From Persicaria tinctoria (lineage: Eukaryota > Streptophyta > Magnoliopsida > Caryophyllales > Polygonaceae), in the NCBI GenBank assembly GCA_037127255.1, contig JBANSL010000004.1, forward strand, positions 88,866,627-88,930,626: a stretch of DNA of 64,000 nt. The letters are read 5' to 3'. Both the position numbers and the translations under genes were made by a program. This document shows, one piece after another, positions 1 through 10,835 of this stretch (the stretch's first letter is position 1; the number at the start of each line of letters is the position of its first letter). The notes beneath the pieces are model-generated. The model had not been told where the DNA came from. It saw only the letters and a list, made by a program, of their open reading frames with translations, and did no database searches.

Positions 1-45
1 AAAATTTCTATCTCCCATCGACAAGAAGACCAAATGCCTCTTAGG

Positions 46-439
46 TAGACTTGTCAAAACACAGGTCTGTGACCCGACCCGTCCGACCCGAACCCGGAAA
101 TTTTAACCCGAATTTTTTTTTCGACCCGAACCCGAAATTTTTCAGGTAATCTGGGTTTCGACCCGGTGACCCGGTAATTTTGACCCGGTTGATTTATCAT
201 TATATATAATTAAATTTTTTTTATATATAATTAAAATTTATCACAAAATTATCAAATCATGATTTTTTTAATTTAAAAAAGAAAAAACTGACAAACCCGA
301 AATCGACCCGAAACCCGGTCAAACCCGAGTTCGAGTCAACCCAAAAAACCAGAAACTCGTTTTACCCGAGACCCGTTTTACCCGAAACCCGAAGAGACAC
401 GACCCGAACCCGACCTGAATGACCCGTTTGACAGGTCTA
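46..439. mobile_element. hAT-like MITE, ACCCGA-rich
   Basis: The ends are imperfect inverted repeats: the left reads TAGACTTGTCAAA and the right, reverse-complemented, reads TAGACCTGTCAAA. The 8-bp sequence CTCTTAGG lies directly outside both ends (38-45 and 440-447), which is the target duplication length of the hAT superfamily. The interior has no coding potential and is rich in ACCCGA/GACCCG motifs flanking an AT-rich core. It is non-autonomous. The superfamily is inferred from the duplication length and TIR start. Confidence 0.72.
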
Positions 440-460
440 CTCTTAGGGCATTAATGATCG

Positions 461-1073
461 TTAAGTAGTCATCTTCGACCAAGAGTCTCATAATACCAAG
501 ATCTTTTGTTGTAAGGATACTAAGACGCAACCCTTGAATTTATGCCTGAATCTATGTAGAGACAGAGCATAACTCAGTTCCACAGGAAATCATTTGCCTG
601 ACGATGGACAAGAACCATCAAAATTTAGTTTCATGCAACCTTCGGGTGGTATAAAACCATCATAGTCCATACAATGACAGACCGCCCGGTTTGGAAAAGT
701 ACCCGGTCCGGAGAAAAAGATCCGAAAACCGGAGTCGCTATCATCCCAGATATCCCACATAGTTCGTTAAGTAGTCATCTCCGACCAACGGTCTCATAAC
801 ACCAAGATCTTTTGTTGTAAGGATACCAAGACGCAACCCTTGAACTTATCCCTGAATCTGTGTAGAGATAGGGCATAAGTACTCAACTCCACAAGAAATC
901 ATTTGCGCGATGATGGAAAAGAATCATCAAAATTTAGCTTCATGCAACCTTCGGGTGGTAATGTGGTATAAAACCACAATCCAATGACAGACCGGCCGGT
1001 CCGGAAAAATACCCGGTCCGGAGAAAAGGATTCGAAAACCGGAGTCGCTATCAGCCCGGACATCCCACATAGT
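461..1073. repeat. Direct tandem duplication (~306-bp unit) in the SPPL promoter
   Basis: The segment 461-766 is repeated at 767 to about 1073 with scattered substitutions and small indels. Shared landmarks are TTAAGTAGTCATCT, CCAAGATCTTTTGTTGTAAG, CTTCGGGTGGTA and CCCGGTCCGGAGAAAA. The second copy ends about 140 bp upstream of the protease start codon, so the duplicated DNA is probably promoter or upstream leader. Confidence 0.85.
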
Positions 1074-1149
1074 CAGTTCGTCACAGTCACGCACACAGAC
1101 CACCACTCTTTGTCTCCCTTGTCTCTCTGTTTTTGTCTGTGATTGTGCG

Positions 1150-1173
1150 ATGCCGAGAGGTTCTTCGGATTAA
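1150..1173 (+). promoter_or_regulatory. Short upstream ORF in the SPPL leader
   Basis: ATG at 1150 opens a seven-codon frame (MPRGSSD) ending in TAA at 1171-1173, 42 nt before the main ATG at 1216. It would be in the 5' leader if transcription starts near 1080-1130. The leader extent and any translational effect are inferred. Confidence 0.4.
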
Positions 1174-1215
1174 CCCTCTCAATCCCTAACTCCATCTCCC
1201 TCTCCCTCTCCCTCC

Positions 1216-4200
1216 ATGGATCTACAGATACCTCACTTCCTTCTCCTTCTGTGCGCTGTTATTGTACTCATTTGCAATCCCTGCGTCGTCTCAGCTGGTG
1301 ACATCGTCCACGACGACGATGTAGCTCCTAAGAAGCCTGGATGCGAGAACGATTTCGTTTTGGTGCGAATTCGCCTCCTTTGATCCTCCGTTTTCAATTT
1401 GTACTTCCAGCGATTTCAATTTTATGCTCCCAATTTGACTGCGCCTTCCTTAATTTTTGGCTGCGCTTGGATTTTTGCTGATTATTAGACAATTGAACTC
1501 GATCATCACTTATTGTGACTAGGTCAAAGTGCAAACTTGGGTAAATGGTGAAGAAGATAGGGAGTTTGTTGGTGTCGGTGCTAGATTTGGTGTTTCTATT
1601 GTGTCCAAGGAGAAAAATGCGAACTATTCTCGGCTTACACTCTCCGACCCCCGGGATTGCTGTAGTACACCAAAAAACAAGGTAATTTTCTTCAGATTTT
1701 GAGTCCATACACATTTACAATGCATTTATATTTGATTCTGTGTTATTTTGTTTTTTTTATTTAGCTTTCCGGGGATGTGATAATGGTGCAACGCGGTAAC
1801 TGCAAGTTCACTACAAAGGCGAATGTTGCAGAAGCAGCTGGTGCTTCAGCAGTTCTTGTCATAAATAATCAAAGAGGTATTTCACTGACAGTTCCCTCTA
1901 ATTCTGTAGATAGCTATTTGGATGATGATATGATATGATAATTACTTAGTAACCTAGGTAGATGTGATATTTTAATTGTGATTGTTGCGCCATCATGAGC
2001 CTTGAGTGCATTGGAGGAACTGATGAACTGATAAAAATAAATGATGTAGTTGATCCAATATCATACCTGGGCAGGACCAGTGAGAGAGCATAATTCCTTA
2101 AAACTAATTTGCTAAAAATTCCTATCTGAACAAGTATGGTCAGATGTAGTTGATCGCTTGATCCAGTTGTCTTGGTAGTTTATTAGATCCCCTTGTCCAT
2201 TAGCAGATTTGATGGTTCCTAATTATGCTTTCTCATGGAACATGATGCCAGTATCTTGCTCCACATTCCCATGGAGAAAAAAAAATCTCTCTCTATGATT
2301 CCCGACTTCTGCCGTCTGCTATGATGGCAAGCCTATAATCCAGCATATGGAGCTACTTTTGTTTTGAAAATTAGATCCACCACAAGCTAAACAGCCGGCT
2401 TCCCATCTGTGATCTGTCCTAAGCATACCTGAGTCATTTGTTGCCAATCTGAATCGCATTATTTTCTCACAATAAGATATTACAAGTTTATCTACATTAA
2501 CACGATCAACCTTGCAGTACTGCATCTCTAATTTTGAAGTTCTTTTTCATGCACAGCTTAAGTCCATCTTTGTTTAATTAAGGATGGCTTTAAATCCATC
2601 TGTAACTGTTGCCAATCCTTTCACCCAATAATTTGTTTCCTCCATATTACATTCCATGAGTGTCTCCTTGTAGCTGGAAAGAGATGATTAAGGGGAGTGC
2701 TTGTATATATGCATGGATTTCTGTCAATTGAATAGGAAACACTATGGAATTCATATGTTAAGGTTCATGAATATTTTATTCTAGTTCCTGATTGTCATAG
2801 ATTATTTTGTTTCCCTGCAGAGCTCTACAAAATGGTCTGTGAACCAGATGAAACTGATCTTGATATACATATTCCTACTGTCATGCTTCCGCAAGATGCC
2901 GGTAGGAGCTTGGAGAAAATGTTGTTGACCAATTCCTCAGGTTGGCTTTCTTCTTGATCACCCACCTTCAAAATGCTTGTCTTGTGTCTTTAACAATCTG
3001 ATGCTCTCTCTCTTCAAGACAGGGGCAGCAAAGCCCGTCTTTTGAACCCAACGTATATCTATATGTGATCCCAGATTATGGCAAAACTCAATCACTGTTA
3101 TTTTCTAACACATGGATCTTGCATTTCAGTGTCTGTGCAGCTATACTCTCCAAGACGTCCACCAGTGGACATTGCTGAAGTATTTTTGTGGCTGATGGCA
3201 GTTGGGACAATACTCTCTGCATCTTACTGGTCTGCATGGAGTGCCAGAGAGGCAGTTGAGCATTACAATCGTTTGGAGGTTAAACTTGGCAATTTTTACA
3301 TTATTTTTTCTCTCGCTTAAGTTCATGATTTTTATGTATATGCATAAATGCACATCTTTTGCCCATGAAATTTTTATGTGTGTTTGTAAAGTAGAATACC
3401 TATTGCCATTTTATGTCACATGTTCCTTTGTGCAGTGAAACTGTGTAATTAAACTCTACTGTAGGGGAGGTCCTCCTAGATTCGTAGTCTGCATATATCA
3501 TGATTTGATTAGTAGTGTATCATTCATAACTTGTAAATAATGATTTGTTATTGTATAGGATGCTCCAGAGGAACTGCATAATTACAAACAAATGAACTCT
3601 GGTGGTGTGATGGATATCAGCACAACTTCAGCTGTCCTGTTTGTTGTTGGTGCTTCCTGCTTTCTGGTAGTTCTCTACAAATTAATGTCGGCCTGGTTTG
3701 TGGAGCTCCTGGTGGTTCTGTTCTGCATCGGTGGCGCAGAGGTATGAGACTATGAGTTATTGTTGGTTACTATTTGATTTATCTTTGTAGTTCTGAAAAC
3801 CATGCTTAGTATGGTTTATTTAAATACAGCATGCTTGGTAGGCACTAGATATTTATGCTTACTGGCACAAGTTTGGTTTCTTCCTCTGAATTATTTATGG
3901 TTTTCCTTTTGCATGTGCTTTCAGGGCCTACAAACTTGTTTGGTTGGATTATTGTCAAGGTATGCTTGTTCTTTGCCTTACTCTCTAGTCTCTTTCAGAC
4001 CTTCATGTGGATAGTGCTTTTGTCTCATATAGGTTGCCCAATCTAGAAATAAATTTTCTTCCACCTGTTTTTTTTTTTTTAACAAAAGTTGATGAGTTTT
4101 AGAGAAGACCAGAGAAATGCGGGAAATACTGGATTGTTGTTCTCCAAATTTTATGATGCCGGTTACTGAAACATGTAAAGCTGATTGTATGCGTCAAAAG

Positions 4201-5744
4201 TTTATATAAGGATCTTAATATCTTAAACAGGTTGTGTTTCAGGTTTCTCAAACCAGCTGCAAAATCATTTGTTAGAATACCAATTCTGGGAGAAGTTTCT
4301 TATCTCACTTTGGCCGTTTCTCCGTTCTGCATAACATTTGCAACTGTTTGGGCAGTTTATCGTACTCGCTCTTATGCCTGGATTGGCCAAGATGTCCTCG
4401 TAAGGATTATCTCTGACTGACTCAGTTAGCATGTGATACTTAGCTCCATGATATCCGTGTCAGAACATCGCCTCATTTTTTTTCTCTCCTATTTTTTTTT
4501 TCAGGGAATAGCATTGATAATCACAGTGCTCCAAATTGTACAAATTCCAAACCTTAAGGTATTAATCTGCGAAACCCTTATTATCGATCCTCTGTGTTTT
4601 TGCAAGTAAAGATAGGGAAGTTGATAGTGAAGGTTCTGAGACAATCTCCGTAACTGTTCTCCAAATATTCCAAGTTAAATGATGTTAAGACTATATAATC
4701 TCTCCACTGACATTATTTTTGGTGATATTTGAATCAGGTGGGAACTGTTCTTCTCACTTGCGCCTTGTTCTACGACATATTCTGGGTGTTTATTTCGAAG
4801 TCATTCTTCCATGAAAGTGTGATGATTGTGGTAAGTTGCGCATCCATCTATTACATATTTTTTCACACCCAAAAGTTAAAGATTTTAAACCAGCAGTAGA
4901 CGTGCCTTTATTGCAACTATTCTTTTCCCAAATAGGTTGCTCGCGGCGACAAGAGTGGGGAGGATGGCATCCCAATGCTTCTGAAATTCCCCCGCATATT
5001 TGACCCGTGGGGTGGTTACAGCATCATCGGATTCGGAGACATCCTTTTGCCGGGACTTCTTGTATCGTTCTCACTGAGGTCACTTCCATACTCCTTGTCG
5101 ATCAATTGCTAGTGATGTTAAAATTGTTTTAAGCGTGGATTAGATAAAAGTTGTCTTTGTGCTCAAGTCTCTTTGAAAAGAAACTCAAATTTTGTTTGGA
5201 AAGCTGAGCATCAAAAACTAGTTTCGTCTTTGGACAGGTATGACTGGCTTGCACAAAAGAGCCTTCAAGCAGGGTACTTCTTGTGGGCAATGTGTGCTTA
5301 TGGATTAGGTACTATGTTTGCTCATACCGCTATGCTGTATACTCAGTTTGCATTCCACTCCCATTATAACTCACTTCTCTTATTCCTTGGCAGGGCTTCT
5401 TGTTACGTACGTGGCATTGAACTTGATGGACGGGCATGGCCAACCTGCTTTGCTTTATATCGTCCCCTTCACAATTGGTAAGCTATAGTCCTCTAGCACC
5501 CTGACCAAATGGTGAAATATCAAAGCTTATAAGCCTTTAGTAAGAAAACTCAGAACCGGAAAGTTTTCCCTTTCTATGGATGAACCTCAATCCTATTCCT
5601 TTTTTTGCAAATGCAGGAACACTCTTGGTGCTGGGGAAAAAGAGAGACGAGCTTAGGACCTTGTGGACAAAAGGGGTACCAGAAGGACCGTGCCCTCATG
5701 TGCGTCGGCAGAAGGACGCCGAGCAACATAACCAAGACAAGTAG
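1216..5744 (+). CDS. Signal peptide peptidase-like intramembrane aspartyl protease with PA domain (SPPL2/3/5 type)
   Basis: Fourteen exons join in frame into 544 residues: 1216-1362, 1523-1681, 1765-1876, 2821-2940, 3130-3278, 3559-3741, 3925-3959, 4243-4399, 4505-4558, 4738-4830, 4936-5078, 5238-5308, 5394-5477 and 5617-5744. All introns are GT...AG. The protein has an N-terminal signal peptide (about 1-26), a lumenal protease-associated (PA) domain (about 90-170), then about nine membrane segments. The GXGD-protease signatures are present: YD at 384-385, GFGD at 435-438 and QPAL at 491-494, so both catalytic aspartates are kept. The family cleaves type II membrane proteins within the bilayer, in the endomembrane system or vacuole. 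Length fits Arabidopsis SPPL2-SPPL5 (about 540 aa). Which SPPL paralogue it matches is not resolved. The duplicated promoter and the upstream ORF are the only oddities. Confidence 0.93.
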
Positions 5745-6135
5745 TCTCAACATTTGCATAACAAAAAAGAAGCCCTCATCCATGGCCTTAATTGTCAAAG
5801 CGCTCAACTCATAATCGACGAATTCGTAGCCTATTGTAATGTTGCGAGTCTCTGATGCATTTAACACCCCGCCTTCTTGATCCAAGGCGGTCACTGGCCT
5901 GGATCATCCTTAATCATTCCGGGTATGTATTATTTAGCTGGCTTGCACTTAGTTGATGCCCCAACTCTATGTTATGCGTGGTATCGCCTCGACATGGATC
6001 GATCCTCCTTACCTGGAGGCTGAATTCCATGATCAGGTCTGTGAATTTAGCAGTAACATGTAAATGATTGAACTGCATACCAAGTTTTGTGCAGATATCA
6101 GCCTGAACCCCTTCATTCATACTTGTAATGTACTA

Positions 6136-6339
6136 CTCCCTCCGTTCGGCAAAACTTGTCATTTTAACTCTCCACACAACTTTTAATAAAACTAATAATT
6201 ACACTTCTTTTTTACTCTACTTTTTACTTTATCAAAAACTACAACTCACAACACATCAATCAAATCAAGAGCATTTTAGTAAAGTAAAAACAAAAATACC
6301 TAATATGACAAGTTTTTCCGTTTTGCCAAACGGAGGGAT
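6136..6339. mobile_element. Stowaway-like MITE (Tc1/mariner)
   Basis: A 204-bp element with terminal inverted repeats starting CTCCCTCCGTTCGGC on the left and ATCCCTCCGTTTGGC on the reverse-complemented right end. It is flanked by TA on both sides (6134-6135 and 6340-6341). The interior is AT-rich and non-coding. The CTCCCTCCGT terminus and TA target are the hallmark of Stowaway MITEs. It lies just downstream of the SPPL gene. Confidence 0.85.
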
Positions 6340-6624
6340 TACTATCTATCTATATGTGTAAACTTGTCAATTTTGAGTTGCTGTTTGAAATTACTGTGGA
6401 ATGATTGTGGAGTGACTGATGGTAGGATGAGGACACGTGGAGATAGGATAGAGGATGGACGGCTGAGATGTGTTTGGACGGTGTGCGCTTGTCACTTGTG
6501 AGGTGTTGGGTGGTCCAGGAAGAAGAAGACATGTGAATTGGCCTGAAACATGAAGGGACAGATTGTGGCTTTGTTGAGTTGTAAATGGAGGTATTATTGC
6601 ATTTTGATTTGGCCTTGAAAGTGA

Positions 6625-6638
6625 CTTGTGGTTTGTGC
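6625..6638. repeat. Left LINE target-site duplication
   Basis: CTTGTGGTTTGTGC, identical to 12797-12810. It directly abuts the oligo(T) run that is the 3' tail of the minus-strand LINE. Confidence 0.9.
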
Positions 6639-6664
6639 TTTTTTTTTTTTTTTTGATTGAGTAA

Positions 6665-9600
6665 TAATTCGGATGCAAATTGCTATCCGACAGCATCCTT
6701 TCGGATGAGGTCATTAAGACCTGGGTCATTGTATAAAGTAGGGATGGGGGCAATATGAGCAAGGTGTGCAACTTTATCTGCCACGCAATTGCCGTTACGA
6801 AGAACGTGTGAAAACGAAACTTCGTGAAACCCCGTCAGTAGAGTGCTAATATCTGACATAATTAGTTCGATTTCCCATGGACATTTGCTTTTAGCCTGTA
6901 ATGATTAATGATGGTCAGTGAATCTCCTTCAATTATAATTTTTGGGATTTTCATTTCGAGAGCTCTCTGAACACCCGATCTCAATGCCAAGGCTTCAGCC
7001 ATTAAAGGGGGTTGGTGGCCAATAAGTTTACTTCCCATTTCTACAGAATTTCCTATACTGTCTCGAATGATGTAGCCAATTGAACTTTGTCGTTGGCTCT
7101 AGGCTGCACCATCAAAATTTAGCTTTAGTTTCCCATTAGGCGGTTTTTTTCCATTTTTCCCTCCTCCTGATCCTCACATTTGCATTGGGATTGTTTGCTC
7201 TATGTTGTGTATTGTTGCTATCCTCTTCGTAATGCTTTCCTGCGTTATTCCATTCATTGATATTTGAGTCGACAAGCTTTTCAAATCCTCTTACACTTGG
7301 TACTTTCTGTTGTTGGAAGATCAATTTGTTACGAATATTCCATATGGTCCACCAATGGAAAACCAGTTTCTGTTTCTGTTGTGAATCAAGTAGTCCACCT
7401 AGTTTTGCCAGTAATGCCTCTATATTTCTTGATAATATGATATTGTCTAAGATAATAGATTTCACTCTGGGAGATAGGCTTGAACAACAAAGTGAGAATC
7501 TGCATTCAAATAGTAGATAGATAATGTCTTCTTCATGGTGATTGCACAAGGCACAATAAGGTGGTATAGCGATTCCTCTTCTAGCAAGACGGCTAGTTGT
7601 TGGTAGTCCATTATGACAGACTTTCCACATGAAATTCTTAATTTTAGGAGGAACATTTAATCTCCAAATCCAAGCATTATTATCATTATTAAGCTCTGTT
7701 GCTCTTGTGTTAAGTTTGTAGGCACTAGACGTCGTAAACCATCCTTTTCTATCCGGCCACCAATACATTCTGTCTTGTATTTGATTTATTGGGAGGGGAA
7801 CCTCCGCTACCTGTTGCGCAACATTATTTGGCATTACCGTTCTAAGTCTCTCCAAATTCCATGTCCCATTTCGAATGTATTGATCAACGGTTTCTTCCCA
7901 ATTGATTTTGGTCGGATCAAGACAAGCGCTTTGAAGATTCTTAATCGGAGCCCATTTGTCATGCCAAAACTTGATTGTTTTCCCATCACTGACTGACCAT
8001 GCTAGACCTTCATTGAATGGTTTAATAAGTTTTCTCAGTTGCGTCCATTGTCATGAAGCATTTCCCTTTTTCTCGAATTTAAGTATTGGTGTTGACTTTA
8101 GATACTTATAATTGATGATTTTGACCCAACAATTATCTGGTTCAGCAATTATTTTCCAAATGAGTTTCATCTGTAGGGCCTCGTTCATTTCCTTTGTTTT
8201 CCTTAATCCCATTCCTCCTTTAGCTTTTGGTCTGCAGACTTTGTCCCATCCTATCAGGGGTTTGTATTGAAGGTCTTTATTCCAGAAGAAAGTCCGATTG
8301 ATTTTATCTAAAGTGGAGTGTATTGTCACCGGTAGCATGAAACTTTGCATTGCGAAAAGTGGTTTTGATGATAGATTTGAGTTTATTAACACAGACCTTC
8401 CGTGTTGGGATAGTGAATCAGCTTTCCATTTTGATAGTTGACTTGTTGTTTTGTTAATGATATCCTCAAATGTGCTTTTATTTACTCTCCCATTGACAAT
8501 TGGACACCCCAGATATTTGTCCAGTTTAATGTGCTTTGATATACCCAAACATCCTTCGATAGTTGCTATTCGCGACGTAGGTATCCCTGGAGAACCTTGA
8601 AATGCAGATTTGTTGTAGTTAACTTTCTGTCCTGACAATTGACAGTAATCATCGACAATTTTCCTTACCTTTTCACACGCTGTCATGTTGCCTTTTGTGA
8701 AAATGATAATATCATCCGCAAATGCTAGAAACGGGATTCTTGGTCCAGCCGGACCAAACCTGAAGCCGATCCCAGATTGGTTGATATTGGATTCAACGGT
8801 TAGTTTTCTAGCGAGCACTTCTGCACCGAGAATGAATAAAAAAGGAGACAAGGGATCACCTTGTCTTAATCCTCTAGAAGGTTTAAACACCTCCGTAGGC
8901 CCATTATTGACCAATACAGAAAAGAAAACTGTTGTTACGCATTCCATGATCAGGTTAATAACATAGTTACTAAACCCAAATTTTCTTAGTACCGCCTCTG
9001 TGAAAGTCCAATCCACTCTGTCGTAAGCTTTCTCCATATCTAACTTAATTGCTAGCCAACCCTCTGATCCTTTTCTTGTTTTGAAAGAATGGAAGATCTC
9101 GTGAGCTATTAATATATTGTCTTGAATTGCTCTGTCAGATACAAATGCTCCTTGGAATGGATGGATTAGCTTACCAATGACCTTCTTGAGTCTCTCTGTT
9201 AGAATTCTCGATATTATTTTATATATTGTTGAGCATAGACTAATCGGTCTGTAATCCGTCGTCTTCGATGGGTTGTCACATTTTGGCAATAGGGTAATGA
9301 AAGTATGATTGACCTGACGGAGTATTCTGCCTGAATGGAAATACGCTTTGACAGCTTTGATAACATCGTTGCCGACAATATCCCAGTACGACTTATAGAA
9401 CTCTGTTGTCATTCCATCTGGTCCTGGAGATTTATTGAGACCTAGTGACCAGACCGCATTTTTTATTTCGCTATTAGATGGTTGTTGGCTTAGATTCCTA
9501 TTTTCTTCATCCGTTATAGCGTGTGGTATTAGTTCTAAGTACTCATTAAGAAGTGTCATGTTAATTTTTTCTTTGGAGAATCTTCTTTCAAAGTCATTTT

Positions 9601-10835
9601 TAATTTCCTCTCGAATATTTTCTTCTCCCACAATCTGCGTCCCGGAACTCGTTGTGATATTTCTAATGATTTTCCTATTTCGTCTTCCGGAGGCCACTTT
9701 ATGAAAGTAAGCTGTGTTAGAATCAGTTAGCTTGAGGTGTTTTGATTTTGCTCTCTGCCCCCAATATTCTTTTTGAAATTTTAACAATTGTTCTTTTTTC
9801 CTAATTAGTTGTTTTTCGACTAGATAATCCTTGCTCGTTCTGGTTGTGCTATTTGATTGGATATTAATCAGTTCCTTTTCCACACTTTGTATTTGACGAA
9901 AGACATTTCCGAAGGAGTTTTTGTTCCACTCTTTAACCTTTCCTTTCATAAACTTTGTTTTGTACACTAACCTGTACATTGCGTACCCCGTACATCTGAT
10001 TCTCCAAGCTTGTTTGACAACATTTCTAAAGTCCTTTCTCTGTAGCCACATATTTTCGCACTTAAACGGAGGTGGCGTAGATTCTCTTCCTGAATTTAAG
10101 CAGATAGAGATAGGATAGTGATCAGACTCTGTAAAGGCACCGTTGAGTGTTGCTAAATCAGAGAAAGTTTCAAGGAACTCATGTTGAACCAGTACACGAT
10201 CTAGTTTTTCCCATATATTATCCTCCCCTTCTCTTTTTTTTCTCCACGTAAATTGGTTTCCCGAAGTTGGGATCTCAAGCAGAGAGCATTGATTTTTGAA
10301 TTGATTTAATCTAATGAATCTTGCTTGGTTGTTCTCTACCCCCCCAAGTTTTTCACTGCTGCTACTAATTTCATTCAAATCTCCAATTACTATGCATGGT
10401 AGGGGCTCACTTGTGACTATATACGAGAACTCATTCCAGAAGACATCTTTGTCCGTCTCATGGGGAGGAGCATAGACAAAAAATATAATTCCTGCAATTT
10501 TTTTTATCTAAGCATGAGTATTTAACTCGGATTACTCTCGGTAACACTACGTCAACCTCAATTGTTTCATTGTGAAGAAAGTTCTCATTCCAAAGGAGAC
10601 CTATTCCTCCCGTTCTATCATTCCCTACCGACCAGATAACCTTATTATATCCACTCGATTTCCAAAACTTCTCCTGAGGAATTTTATTCGTTCTAATCTC
10701 AGCAATCGCCATGAGCGAGATATGCTCATTGATTCGCATAGCTTTAAGGTCTGTCCAGATATTTGTCTTTCCTATACCTCTGATATTCCAGAAACAAGCT
10801 TTCATTATTTGATTACCCGATCCATCAGAAGCCAA
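6665..10835 (-). pseudogene. LINE ORF2: endonuclease - reverse transcriptase - zf-RVT - RNase H, disrupted
   Basis: Read on the minus strand. The endonuclease start is at 10835 and holds the typical motif ACFWNIRGIGKT. It is interrupted at an A-run (10498-10505), after which the frame shifts. The long RT frame then runs to 8051 with the motifs NKSPGPDGMTTEFYKSYW, DYRPISLC, QGAFVSDRAIQDNIL, LDMEKAYDRVDW, GLRQGDPLSPFLF, the catalytic FADD and YLGCPI. A TGA at 8051-8053 replaces what is probably a tryptophan codon, because the same frame continues to 7136 with the zf-RVT region (WKVCHNGLPT and CALCNHHEED). The RNase H-like tail (about 7135-6665) is frameshifted. The frameshift, the stop and the broken tail make it a recent pseudogene. 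Confidence 0.92.

Noticed and set aside
60..420. Telomere-like ACCCGA repeats
   Set aside because: Spacing is irregular and not the plant telomere unit CCCTAAA; TIRs and an 8-bp target duplication identify a MITE.
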